From: Lusitaniella coriacea LEGE 07157
GTDB taxonomy: Bacteria; Cyanobacteriota; Cyanobacteriia; Cyanobacteriales; Spirulinaceae
Length of the DNA: 64,000 nt
Direction of reading: 5' to 3'
NCBI RefSeq assembly: GCF_015207425.1
Contig: NZ_JADEWZ010000006.1
Coordinates: forward strand, 1 to 64,000
The translations under genes and the position numbers were made by a program. Within the stretch, counting starts at the first letter, position 1. Each line of letters opens with the position of its first letter. Positions 8,401 to 16,205 of this stretch are shown here, one piece after another. The notes below the pieces were generated by a model. That model was not told the DNA's origin. It did not search any database and saw nothing but the letters and a program-made list of their open reading frames with translations.

Positions 8401-10985
8401 TAAAGCATGGAAATGCAATACTTTCTTGCTGTGGATATAGCTGTCTCGGCTTAGTTTATTGTGCTGTTTTTGCAAATCCAGAAAAAGGATATCGTTATGG
8501 AGAATTAAGCTTAAATTTACTCGAAAAATTCCAAACAAAAGAAACGAAATCTTTTTTATATGCAACTTTTAATATGTTTGTTTGTCACTGGAAAGAACCA
8601 ATTAGTAAAAATCTAGAAGGATTTCTTAAAGGGGTTGAAATCGGTCAAGTTCTAGGAGACATAGAAAACACTTGTCATTGTGCCGTTTTTTATTGCAGTT
8701 ACTTGTTTTTAAGCGGTAATAGTTTGAAATTTGTTCGTGAAAAGCAGAGTGTTTTAACTGTTATGATTGAGAAATACAAACAAAACTTTCAGCTCAATCA
8801 AGCTCAATTGTGGAGCCAAGTAACCTTGAATTTACAAGGAGAATCATCTTGCCCATCTATTTTGTCCGGAGAAAAATTCAACAAAGAAGAGATTTTACCT
8901 TTATTGATAGAAACAAAAGACAACATGGGAATTTTTTCCACTCATCTTGCTGAATTATTTTTAGCTTATACATTTAAAGACTATGATCGCGCCTTGAAAA
9001 AAGCAACTTTAGCAGAACAACACGAACAAGGTTCAATGGGAACTGCTTATATTCCTGTATTTAAATTTTTCTATTCTCTAGCACTATTAGCTCTATATCC
9101 CACCGCTTCAAAACGAGAACAAAAAAAATATCTCAAAAAAGTTACGGCAAATCAGAAACAAATGAAACATTGGGCTAACCATTGTTCGGTTAATTATAAA
9201 CATAAGTACGAACTTGTTGAAGCAGAAAAAGCAAGAATTTTAGGGCAGACGGAAAAAGCCGCAAAATTGTATGACCGAGCAATTAAGAGTGCAAATAGTT
9301 CTGGTTACACCCAGGAGGAAGCACTCGCCAACGAACTTGCAGCAGAGTTTTATTTCTCACGTGGAATGGATAAGTTTGCTCGAATGTACCTGCACGATGC
9401 TTATCATGGTTATTTACGCTGGGGAGCGCAGGCAAAAGTAGATGATTTGGAATTAAGGTATCCCGAATGGCTCTTTTTATTCCTTACAGAAGAAACACAA
9501 GCAGATGAGGAGATGATATTCCAGAGAACGGCAACGACAACAATGAGTCGAAACGGTTCGAGTGCGTTGGAACTAGCGACAGTAATGAAAGCAACTCAAG
9601 CAATCTCAGGAGAAATTGTTCTTGACAAGCTATTAAATCAGTTGATGCAAATTTCGATCGAAAATGCAGGAGCGCAAAAAGGTTTGCTGTTCTTAATTCA
9701 GGATAATTCTCTTATTGTTGCGGCTGAAGTAGAAGTGGAACGCGAAGAAGAGATCGACCTACCTTTTATTCCCATATCTATGTATTCAAATGCACCAATC
9801 TCTTTGATTAATTACGTGCATCGAACCCAAGAAGAAGTCGTATTAAACCAAGCAACAACAGAAGGACTATTTACAAACGATCCTTATATTACTCAGTACC
9901 AACCGCAGTCTATCCTAGGATTGCCAATTTTCTATCAAGGGAAGCTCATCAGTATTCTCTATTTAGAAAATCGTTTGACTCAGGGAGCATTTACGCGCGA
10001 TCGCTTAGAATTGTTATACCTGCTAGCAACTCAAGCGGCGATCTCTATTGAAAATTCACTTCTCTATACTTCCCTAGAAGAAAAAGTTGCAACTCGAACT
10101 CAGGAATTGAATGTAAAAAATAAACATCTCGAACAAACTCTCTCAGAATTACAACAGACGCAACTTCAACTGATTCAAAGCGAAAAAATGTCCAGTTTGG
10201 GTCAACTGGTTGCAGGAATTGCTCACGAAGTGAATAATCCCGTTAATTTTATCTATGGGAATCTCACTCATGTTGATGAATATACGCGAGATTTACTCAA
10301 CCTTGTTGACCTTTACCAACAGTACTATTCTCAACCCATTGAAGAGATTCAAGACGAGATAGAAGAAATGGAGTTAGAGTTTTTGGTTGAAGATTTACCA
10401 AAAGTTCTCAATTCCATGAAAATTGGTGCTACTCGGATTAAAGAAATTGTACAATCTTTGCGAAACTTCTCTCGCTTGGATGAATCGGAGATGAAAGCAG
10501 TTGATATCCATGAAGGATTGGAAAGTACGCTCCTAATTTTGCGAAGTCGTTTGAAAACTAAACCCAGTCATCTAACGATTGAAGTTATTCAAGAGTACGA
10601 TGAACTTCCTCTCGTGGAGTGTTACGCAGGAGCGTTGAATCAAGTTTTTCTAAATGTGTTGATCAATGCAATTGATGCTTTAGAAGAAGCAATAGTGCAA
10701 TCTGAAATTCCCAATCCACAGATTCGGATTTGTACTGAGGTAGTGAATGATAACCAAATCACCATCCGAATTGCTGATAATGGTATTGGGATGACAGAAG
10801 AAGTCAAACGAAAATTGTTCGACCCCTTCTTTACTACCAAACCCATAGGTCAAGGAACGGGAATGGGAATGTCAATTAGCTACAAAATTGTGGTTGAGAA
10901 ACATTGTGGGAAGTTTAAGTGCATTTCCACTCCCAGTCAAGGTACAGAATTTGTGATTCAGATACCAATTCAACAACATCTTTAA
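5460..10985 (+). CDS. Ser/Thr kinase - AAA ATPase - GAF - sensor histidine kinase fusion
   Basis: 1841 residues. Order: Ser/Thr kinase (about 1-275; VVIKAL lysine, HKDIKPSN catalytic loop near 126-133, SDFS replacing DFG); AAA/STAND-like ATPase (Walker A GYSGVGKS near 353, Walker B LVLFLDDLQWAD near 478); a long AT-rich helical-repeat region (about 800-1330); GAF (about 1385-1535); coiled coil; HisKA with phospho-acceptor His in GIAHEVNNPVNF near 1588; HATPase with N-box NVLINAIDALEE, ADNGIGM and GQGTGMGMSIS. This is the architecture of cyanobacterial HstK-type proteins. No receiver domain is attached, so a separate response regulator is expected. Ser/Thr kinase activity is plausible despite the DFS variant. 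Confidence 0.93.
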   Translation: MSVLPGYQIAETLHISAQKIIHRGLRESDRVPVVIKALKAEYPSLDAIARIQYEYQIAANLHVEGIVQALGLEKYQNGYALILEDIGGKSLKQIFTTKPPSIIEVLKIAVKVVQALGQLHQHRIIHKDIKPSNIIFNPITEQVKISDFSIATYLTRGVRQPDAKMQLEGTLAYMPPEQTGRIDCPLDYRSDFYSLGVTLYEMLTGQLPFDAIEPLELIHCHIAVLPVPPHQINTAIPEVVSNIVMKLLAKNAEDRYQSALGLKIDLEQCLHQLQECGQVENFIIGGRDRSSQFLIPQKLYGREEEVATLLQAFARVSQESSELSDQSFTSSSRRPVTPSFQTPSQSELVLISGYSGVGKSAIVNEIRKPIAAARGYFIAGKFDQFQRDIPYSAIVQAFGSLIRQLLTEPAEKIALWQEKLRSRLGDNGQVIAEVIPEVELIIGTQPSILQLGATETQNRFNQVFQNFVRTFAQPEHPLVLFLDDLQWADLASLKLLQLLMTDSDSQSLLAIGAYRDNEVSATHPFIQTLEKLEENRAIVRQLILQPLKLEHVSQLISDTLHCHPDNCQAAHCQPERQKQLIELLFHQTGGNPFFLTQLLQTLHDEKVFTFDFNTDSWQWEIEKIHALGITNQNIVELVNRSLKKLSPKTQNALKLSACIGNSFNLGTLATIYKKSPADTAKELWEAIQAGLIIPLSGASKTTSITEEINLTPTRQTTNSTELTIAYKFIHDRVQQAAYSLISDTEKTQLHLKIGQLLLADTPSEAIEENIFDIVNQLNIGMQLISNLTEKNELAKLNLIAGKKAKASSAYEAALKYLRIGLSLLSELSWEMHYTLTYNLYIELLEAEYINTNVEEFSHLSEIAMSNTKNILDKSKIYELRISHYFTQNQIQQSLDSGLEALDLLGMTIPKHPSIPRIFLEFMKVKFLKGHKKIEDLSSLSKMKDSHKIKAINILKSIIPATFTTDPKLFLLVTFKMTYLSLKHGNAILSCCGYSCLGLVYCAVFANPEKGYRYGELSLNLLEKFQTKETKSFLYATFNMFVCHWKEPISKNLEGFLKGVEIGQVLGDIENTCHCAVFYCSYLFLSGNSLKFVREKQSVLTVMIEKYKQNFQLNQAQLWSQVTLNLQGESSCPSILSGEKFNKEEILPLLIETKDNMGIFSTHLAELFLAYTFKDYDRALKKATLAEQHEQGSMGTAYIPVFKFFYSLALLALYPTASKREQKKYLKKVTANQKQMKHWANHCSVNYKHKYELVEAEKARILGQTEKAAKLYDRAIKSANSSGYTQEEALANELAAEFYFSRGMDKFARMYLHDAYHGYLRWGAQAKVDDLELRYPEWLFLFLTEETQADEEMIFQRTATTTMSRNGSSALELATVMKATQAISGEIVLDKLLNQLMQISIENAGAQKGLLFLIQDNSLIVAAEVEVEREEEIDLPFIPISMYSNAPISLINYVHRTQEEVVLNQATTEGLFTNDPYITQYQPQSILGLPIFYQGKLISILYLENRLTQGAFTRDRLELLYLLATQAAISIENSLLYTSLEEKVATRTQELNVKNKHLEQTLSELQQTQLQLIQSEKMSSLGQLVAGIAHEVNNPVNFIYGNLTHVDEYTRDLLNLVDLYQQYYSQPIEEIQDEIEEMELEFLVEDLPKVLNSMKIGATRIKEIVQSLRNFSRLDESEMKAVDIHEGLESTLLILRSRLKTKPSHLTIEVIQEYDELPLVECYAGALNQVFLNVLINAIDALEEAIVQSEIPNPQIRICTEVVNDNQITIRIADNGIGMTEEVKRKLFDPFFTTKPIGQGTGMGMSISYKIVVEKHCGKFKCISTPSQGTEFVIQIPIQQHL

Positions 10986-11011
10986 TTCTAAACTGATGCT
11001 TGAAATATCCG

Positions 11012-11032
11012 TTGGCTATAGAACATAGCCAA
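11012..11032. terminator. Hairpin between convergent genes
   Basis: TTGGCTAT, loop AGAAC, ATAGCCAA: a perfect 8-bp stem lying between the stop of the hybrid kinase (plus) and the stop of the methyltransferase (minus). There is no strong T-tract on either side, so termination strength is uncertain. Confidence 0.5.
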
Positions 11033-11037
11033 GACAT

Positions 11038-11991
11038 TTACTTGTGCTTGATAACAGCATAAAAAGTAGGGATTTTAAAACCTCCCTCAAGCAACTGCAA
11101 ATCAGCATCGCTATACAGAAAATCTTCTCCAGAATCTAATATTTCACAATCGGGAAAGAAGTCTTTTATCTTCTCTTCTGTGATATCGCCTGGTCTGATA
11201 CCATGCTCGATTACAAGCGCTAGTTCGCGAGGAGGTTCCCCGTATAACTCAATAAGCGAGTTTAAATAGTCTGTTGCGCCAGCACCTAATTCGATTAAGT
11301 AAAGAATCCCTGTTTTGCCTAAAAGAATTTTCAGGGATTGTGCAAAGCGATCGCGATGCTCTGGAGAAATGTGGTGAAACCCTGTCCTCATATAAATATT
11401 CGCATCGCCAATTTCAACATGAAGAGCAGTGGCTTGTTCTGGCTTGAGAGCATCGAGAGTACGGTACTCAATATTAGGAGCGCTATTATGTTTCTGCGCC
11501 ATTTCTACAGCGCTTTGTGCTACATCAACACCAATCAGTCGAGGAAAATGATCTGCTAGAAAACGGGTTTGGGTACCGTTGCCACACGCCATATCAATGA
11601 GTGGTAATTGGGGAGACATTAAGTCTTTAAAACGAGGCAAGTCTAAAGCAGCAGCTTTTTCGGCATTGCTATCCCACAAAATAGGGTTAGACAAGTTGTA
11701 GGTTTTACTCCAATAGTTTTCCCAAGCAGAAGCAATGTTAATATCTGGTCTTTCCGCTAGATCGATATCTTCCTCCAACTGTCGCTCTGGCAGAATGACT
11801 TTTTTGAGCATATACTCAATGGTTTCTTGTCTCACCCAACCCCTATGCGAGATAATTTCACCAAAACGCATTGTGTTTTCTTTTTGTTCACTTAGCGCTA
11901 TGTCTACTTGATCGAGTGTAATTAGACCTGCCTCTACTAAGTATGCTCCTATCGGCTTTGCAGTTGGTTTAGTTTCAATCGCTTGCATCAT
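11038..11991 (-). CDS. SAM-dependent methyltransferase with N-terminal MshEN-like module
   Basis: 317 residues in two parts. Residues 12-71 form a small module starting KPIGAYLVEAGLIT and ending KVILPER; it looks like the N-terminal domain of type II secretion/pilus ATPases (GspE/MshE), and an almost identical copy forms the C-terminus of the upstream flavoprotein. From about residue 95 comes a class I methyltransferase: motif I LIDMACGNGTQT near 127-135, acidic loop GVDVAQSAVEMA, and FHHISPEHRDRFAQ. A Shine-Dalgarno AAGGAG precedes the tandem ATGs at 11991/11988. Last gene of the 14741-11038 cluster, 124 bp after the flavoprotein. Substrate unknown; small-molecule modification is an inference from context. 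Confidence 0.85.
   Translation of the reverse strand: MMQAIETKPTAKPIGAYLVEAGLITLDQVDIALSEQKENTMRFGEIISHRGWVRQETIEYMLKKVILPERQLEEDIDLAERPDINIASAWENYWSKTYNLSNPILWDSNAEKAAALDLPRFKDLMSPQLPLIDMACGNGTQTRFLADHFPRLIGVDVAQSAVEMAQKHNSAPNIEYRTLDALKPEQATALHVEIGDANIYMRTGFHHISPEHRDRFAQSLKILLGKTGILYLIELGAGATDYLNSLIELYGEPPRELALVIEHGIRPGDITEEKIKDFFPDCEILDSGEDFLYSDADLQLLEGGFKIPTFYAVIKHK
11779..11958 (-). repeat. Duplicated 60-codon module, copy in the methyltransferase
   Basis: Sixty codons encoding KPIGAYLVEAG to ILPER. About 40 of 60 residues are identical by eye to the flavoprotein copy at 12152-12331, and long stretches are also identical at DNA level (for example GAGATAATTTCACCAA and GACCTGCCTCTACTAA-like blocks), so the duplication is probably recent or kept by gene conversion. 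Confidence 0.8.
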
Positions 11992-12115
11992 TTTACTCCT
12001 TAGTTTTACTTCAAAATTTGTACTTTGCAGGGTTAATGAAAGAGATAGAATAAACTCTGAATGACGTTATGATGCTGTCAACAGTTTATCTGGCTCTCTC
12101 TCCGAAAGAATAGTT

Positions 12116-13891
12116 TCAAGCCGACGCAACTAATTCGCTTGTAATCAATCCCTCTCGCTCTGGCAGAATAACTTTCTCCATCATATATTCAATCGTACTT
12201 TGACTCACCCAACCTTGCTGAGAGATAATTTCACCAAGACGTATTGGTGTTGTTTTTTGCTTATCAAGTGCAACTTTGACCTGTGTGACAGTTAATAAAC
12301 CTGCCTCTACTAAATAAGCTCCTAATGGTTTGACTTCTCTTAAAAGTTGAGCCTGCAAAAATGTTTGCAAGGGAATGATATGTCCGTCTTCTATCCATTC
12401 ACTAGCAATATCTTCAATGACATGATGCTCTGCAATAAGTTGATTTCCACAGAAGCGACGAACAATTGGATGAAGGCTAGGACTTTCTGCTGCATTATTT
12501 ACATCATCTTTATGTACGCGCACTATAGCAAAAGGATCGGGATATTCTGCTAATATTTCGTGTCCAAATTCCAGAGATATTATGTAGTAGTGTTCGTTTG
12601 TATTGAGTTCGCTATCGTGGATGTAGTCAAGAGGCATTTCTTGATAGTGTTGAGCCACTCGTCCATTATCTGAAATAACAATCAGATCGCAGAGAAATCC
12701 TGTTTGTTGCCATAGTCCCGAACTGCGGTTAACTCGCTCAATAATTGCCTTAGTTAAGCCTTGAGCAGTGGGTTCTACCAATTGAGAGGGAAGTTCTTTC
12801 CCATTGTACTTTCGCTCTAAAATATGGTGCAGCGCTCGAATATTGTAGCGGAAGCCGTGGATAAAGCCAGATTGCTTTTTCTTGTAATCGCGCTGGTGCA
12901 TCAATACCCCAGCAAAATATAAGTCTTTTACATTGGTTGACTCCCATTCGCTAGTTTGTTCGGGAAAACGGTCATTGATGGTGAGCTTCGGACGACAGGA
13001 TTCGTCAAATAGAGAATCATCAAAGCGGAACCCCGCACAGACAATTACGCGATCGTAGATTAGATCTTCTTGCTCTCCATTAGCGTGTGTGTAGAAGAAG
13101 GATACTACAAACTTTTCATTCTGATACTCAATTTTGCTAACAATTGCATTAAGAACAACATTCTGCGATTTCAGTTGATATGTATCGAGAAAATTGTTAT
13201 TAACTGCTCGTAAATGACCTACATACCGACTCTTCCATGCCATCTCAATGGGTGTTGGACTCACAACATGGATTAGTGATGTAGTTGCTACTAGGTTATC
13301 TGCTGTTTCAAACCCAGAATTACCTTTACCAATAATTAATACCTTCTGATTCGCAAAATCTTCAGGATCGATAGATACATTAACATAGTTTTCCGCTAGT
13401 TCGATGCCGGGAATTGGTGGAATATAAGGTTTGGCAAATCCTGTTGCAACGATCAAGCGTTCACTGCTATAAACGTTTCCATTGCTATCTATAACCATGA
13501 AATCGTCATTTTTGGCAATTCTGACAATTTTGCAACCATATTTTATGTTTAGGTCGTAATAGCTTACAAAATCACCAAGATACCGAACAAATTCTTTTGC
13601 TTGAGGAAAATAATCCCTGCTATAGTTTTTTAATAACAAGTTTTCGTTGTCACACAGAAGGGAGTTCCAATCCCACCTGAGATTGATTTCTGCATCATCA
13701 TATCCCGTGTATAATTTGTTAATTGAAATTAATTTTCCGTGGCGAGGAAACTTCTTGAAAGATGCTCCAGGAGAATCTTCTCCTTCAAGAATCAAATAGC
13801 TGCGATTGGCTTTTTCTAGAAAGTAGCCTAGCTGTAGGCCTGCTGGCCCAGCACCAATAATCACATAATCAAACTGAGTGTTTGAATTCAT
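12116..13891 (-). CDS. FOXRED2-like FAD-dependent oxidoreductase with C-terminal MshEN-like module
   Basis: 591 residues. N-terminal FAD-binding GAGPAGLQLG (residues 13-22), then the block KLISINKLYTGYDDAEINLR and the phrase WDWNSLL, which match the FOXRED2/ERFAD family. A second dinucleotide motif GKGNSGFETAD near 186 indicates NAD(P)H binding, and ATGFAKP is the flavin-monooxygenase-type motif. Residues about 521-580 are a 60-residue module (PLGAYLVEAGLLT to VILPER), near-identical to the N-terminus of the methyltransferase. A probable SD AAGGGAA precedes the ATG. It may hydroxylate or oxidise a small molecule together with the adjacent oxidase; a thioredoxin-reductase-like role is less likely because no CxxC redox pair is seen. 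Confidence 0.85.
   Translation of the reverse strand: MNSNTQFDYVIIGAGPAGLQLGYFLEKANRSYLILEGEDSPGASFKKFPRHGKLISINKLYTGYDDAEINLRWDWNSLLCDNENLLLKNYSRDYFPQAKEFVRYLGDFVSYYDLNIKYGCKIVRIAKNDDFMVIDSNGNVYSSERLIVATGFAKPYIPPIPGIELAENYVNVSIDPEDFANQKVLIIGKGNSGFETADNLVATTSLIHVVSPTPIEMAWKSRYVGHLRAVNNNFLDTYQLKSQNVVLNAIVSKIEYQNEKFVVSFFYTHANGEQEDLIYDRVIVCAGFRFDDSLFDESCRPKLTINDRFPEQTSEWESTNVKDLYFAGVLMHQRDYKKKQSGFIHGFRYNIRALHHILERKYNGKELPSQLVEPTAQGLTKAIIERVNRSSGLWQQTGFLCDLIVISDNGRVAQHYQEMPLDYIHDSELNTNEHYYIISLEFGHEILAEYPDPFAIVRVHKDDVNNAAESPSLHPIVRRFCGNQLIAEHHVIEDIASEWIEDGHIIPLQTFLQAQLLREVKPLGAYLVEAGLLTVTQVKVALDKQKTTPIRLGEIISQQGWVSQSTIEYMMEKVILPEREGLITSELVASA
12152..12331 (-). repeat. Duplicated 60-codon module, copy in the flavoprotein
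   Basis: Partner of 11779-11958, here at the C-terminal end of the FOXRED2-like protein. The pattern (LVEAG-LLT--QV--AL--Q, then LGEII---GWV-Q-TIEY) is that of the small helical domain at the start of GspE/MshE ATPases. It may be a docking or ligand-binding unit shared by enzymes of this pathway. Confidence 0.8.
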
Positions 13892-14024
13892 TTCCCTTAT
13901 CCCTTAAGCTCTATTATTTGAGCAGACGACCCTAGAAAATTTCGAGTGTTACGAAACTCAGAAGATGTAATCTCAAAAATTCCGAACCCTACCCGTTCTT
14001 TTAAATAGTTGTGTAGCCAGTAGA

Positions 14025-14741
14025 TTAGGCAAGCACTAACGATGGATTGAAGTGATATTTCTCGGAGTATGCCATCATTTCTTGCATTGCATCTGTGAAA
14101 ATCGCAAAAACTTTTTCGACTAAATCAAATGCTTTCTCCCGATTGTCCTGAGTCAATCTTATGCTTTTGATAAACTCTTCCATATTGTCTGTTCCAGTGG
14201 CATGACCCGTTTCTACAAGATAATGATATCTGCCAAAGTAGCGATATCGCTGTTTGGATATTTTTCCAAGTTCCTGGGCTACCTCTGATGTCCAAAATAG
14301 TGCAACATTTCCTGTCGCTTCTATTGCTTCGATGACAACTAACTTCAAAACTGGATCTGTGTGAGCAATGCAAAGTGCAGCAAGTCGAGTACAGACTTGG
14401 CGCGTTTTAGAGGTTTCATCACTCCACATAAATCTTAGGGCATCGCTGAAGGGCATTTCGCGATCGATTCCCAAGGTTTTTAAGTCTTCAAGAAACCATT
14501 CCCAATGGTTATCATCTTCGTAAGTATGTAGATTAATGATTTCTTCTATTTTGCTAGTAGCTGGTTCTTTTCTCAGCACATACTTATTTAAGTCAGAAAA
14601 TCCCATCACTAAAGGAGCTGCACAGGGGGCAAAAGCGAGTCGCTGTTTGGGGTCTATACTTTTATCTTGCATAAACTTGAATAGCTGCAACTGAGCAAAT
14701 TCGCGTTTTTTCTCTTCAATTAACGCTAAAACTTCTTTCAT
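14025..14741 (-). CDS. Heme-oxygenase-like diiron oxidase (HDO) family protein
   Basis: 238 residues, all-helical by composition. The segment LHTYEDDNHWEWFLEDL (about 71-87) carries a His/Glu/Asp set typical of heme-oxygenase-like oxidases; later VVIEAIEATGN (about 131-141) and LVETGHATGTDN (about 173-184) supply further Glu and His ligands at the expected spacing. Members of this superfamily (UndA, SznF central domain, PolF and others) use a diiron centre and O2 for N-oxygenation, desaturation or oxidative cleavage. It is the first gene of the cluster, 133 bp upstream of the flavoprotein. The actual reaction is unknown. A TenA/PqqC-type non-oxidase member of the same fold is the alternative. 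Confidence 0.65.
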   Translation of the reverse strand: MKEVLALIEEKKREFAQLQLFKFMQDKSIDPKQRLAFAPCAAPLVMGFSDLNKYVLRKEPATSKIEEIINLHTYEDDNHWEWFLEDLKTLGIDREMPFSDALRFMWSDETSKTRQVCTRLAALCIAHTDPVLKLVVIEAIEATGNVALFWTSEVAQELGKISKQRYRYFGRYHYLVETGHATGTDNMEEFIKSIRLTQDNREKAFDLVEKVFAIFTDAMQEMMAYSEKYHFNPSLVLA

Positions 14742-15146
14742 GGTGGGGGTTGATGAAAATACTAACGAAATACTTACTCAATCGTAATTTTTCTGAAAAA
14801 AAATACATCCGAAAATACACTGAAATGTGGAAAACTCATAGAAACATCAAGTCTGGCTTTCAACAATGACACTGAAATGAATGCATACCAAAGCTTGCAC
14901 TGACTTATTTGAATTGCTAATTGCTTTTTCTAAATTCTTTTTGTACGTGTTAATGATCAAAAAAAGCAGCTTTGAATGTTCAAAATAAGTATTTTTTGTA
15001 AATATATATACTTAGATTGGTTTTTTGCGCTTAGAGCAAAATTAAAATATCTTGTGTATTGGGCTTATCTTCGTACAAATCTCTTGGGCGACCAATTGGG
15101 AACGAGAAACCCAATATTAACGCTGTGATTTTGGCGTAAATTCAGA
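14742..15146. other. AT-rich intergenic region upstream of the oxidase cluster
   Basis: About 400 bp with markedly higher AT content than the surrounding genes and no HIP1 site. It must contain the promoter of the minus-strand cluster starting at 14741. I see no convincing gene, strong hairpin or long repeat in it. Confidence 0.5.
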
Positions 15147-15239
15147 ATGCGTACTACATTCACTGCTGTCTGGCTCGATCCTAAAACGTGCAAACTCGTA
15201 GTTGGTAAGGAATTCAAGCAAAAACCCCGCATCCTTTAA
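15147..15239 (+). CDS. Small 30-codon open frame, doubtful
   Basis: ATG at 15147, stop at 15237-15239, reading MRTTFTAVWLDPK and continuing to KQKPRIL. The composition looks protein-like and the frame ends inside the arm of the tRNA-Leu terminator. There is no clear Shine-Dalgarno. It may be a gene remnant or chance; I do not recognise it. Confidence 0.2.
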   Translation: MRTTFTAVWLDPKTCKLVVGKEFKQKPRIL

Positions 15240-15256
15240 GCGAATGCAGGGTTTTT
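15220..15256 (-). terminator. Terminator of tRNA-Leu
   Basis: On the minus strand AAAAACCCTGCAT pairs with ATGCGGGGTTTTT around a loop, and the 3' arm ends in a T-run (TTTTTGCTT). It lies directly after the 3' end of tRNA-Leu. The A-rich 5' arm makes it usable from the other strand as well. Confidence 0.7.
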
Positions 15257-15260
15257 AAGA

Positions 15261-15345
15261 TGGGGGTGGAGAGACTTGAACTCTCACGACCGATAAAGGT
15301 CAACGGATTTTAAGTCCGCAGCGTCTACCATTCCGCCACACCCCC
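15261..15345 (-). tRNA. tRNA-Leu (TAA), without intron
   Basis: 85-nt class II tRNA. Acceptor GGGGGTG (345-339 of the 15 kb block) pairs with CACCCCC; discriminator A; no CCA encoded. The anticodon stem GCGGA/TCCGT encloses loop CTTAAAA, so the anticodon is TAA. A long variable arm (TTGACCTTTATCGGTC) follows. The loop is continuous: the group I intron that many cyanobacteria carry in this anticodon is absent. Confidence 0.95.
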
Positions 15346-15495
15346 GGTTCAAATTTTTTCAGAATACCAGTTTAGCAGGAATTGAGCTTTTGTTTGTTGC
15401 GACCCATAAAATTCCTGTTTAAGGACAACCCTTTACGTTGAGCAGTATGTCAAAATAGTGAAGCGAAAAACATTACCAAAAAAATCCCGATCGGT

Positions 15496-15765
15496 ATGAC
15501 CTTTCTAACCAATCTGATTTCCTCTGCTCCTGGAACTCTCGATCTCGATACCTTGCTCATTGCAGCACTATATTTATCGTTGAGCGTACTGTATTTAGTG
15601 ATTCTGCCGGGGGGATTGTACCTATATTTACAAAAACGCTGGTACGTTGTTAGTTCTTTCGAGCGCGCATTTATGTATTTTCTGGTTTTCTTTTTCTTCC
15701 CAGGACTTTTGCTGTTGAGTCCTTTTTTGAACCTACGTCCCAAGCAACGCGAAGTTAAGGCGTAG
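15496..15765 (+). CDS. ndhL: NAD(P)H-quinone oxidoreductase subunit L
   Basis: Small membrane subunit of the cyanobacterial NDH-1 complex (cyclic electron flow, respiration, CO2 uptake) in the thylakoid membrane. 89 residues with two hydrophobic segments (LLIAALYLSLSVLYLVIL and FMYFLVFFFFPGLLLLSPF) separated by the conserved LQKRWYVVSSFERAFMY. The end LSPFLNLRP is also characteristic. The first 15 residues before DTLLIA are longer than in many homologues, so a later start is possible. Followed 38 bp downstream by a DUF3007 gene, the usual neighbour of ndhL. Confidence 0.93.
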   Translation: MTFLTNLISSAPGTLDLDTLLIAALYLSLSVLYLVILPGGLYLYLQKRWYVVSSFERAFMYFLVFFFFPGLLLLSPFLNLRPKQREVKA

Positions 15766-15802
15766 TTCGCTCTGTTTGCCATGTTTGACGAGAAATAGCT
15801 TC

Positions 15803-16099
15803 ATGCGACGAATTGATATTATTGGGATTGGTCTGGGGATTTTCCTCGCTGGCGGTGCGGCGTACCTCCTTTTGCAGATAGCTGGATTGGATGGCGTTAC
15901 TGCTGGGATCTGGAGTCAAGCGTTGCTGGTTGTTGGTTTGCTGGGTTGGGTTGCAACTTACCTCTTCCGAGTGAGTACTAAAAATATGACCTACAACCAG
16001 CAGGTGAAGGATTATGAAGATGCAGTGATGCAAAAGCGTTTGGATGAGATGACACCGGAGGAGATCGAGAAGTTGCAGGCGGAAATCGAGCAAGAGTGA
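15803..16099 (+). CDS. DUF3007 family membrane protein
   Basis: 98 residues from the ATG at 15803 (MRRIDIIGIGLGIFLAGG). Two predicted membrane helices (residues about 6-27 and 33-53) and a charged helical tail ending MTPEEIEKLQAEIEQE, the signature of the DUF3007 family of cyanobacteria and plastids. It lies immediately after ndhL and is probably co-transcribed, which suggests a link with NDH-1 or thylakoid function; no biochemical role is known to me. Confidence 0.85.
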   Translation: MRRIDIIGIGLGIFLAGGAAYLLLQIAGLDGVTAGIWSQALLVVGLLGWVATYLFRVSTKNMTYNQQVKDYEDAVMQKRLDEMTPEEIEKLQAEIEQE

Positions 16100-16205
16100 G
16101 CGGCTGTTGCGGCTCAAATATCGATCGCGGCACTTTAAAATCGGGATTTTCTAGTTTTTGGAGTTGCAAACGCTTTCTGGGAAATCTATTTTAGGTCAAA
16201 CGTTT

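Noticed and set aside
15261-15345. Group I intron in tRNA-Leu(UAA)
   Set aside because: The anticodon loop is continuous; no intron sequence interrupts it.
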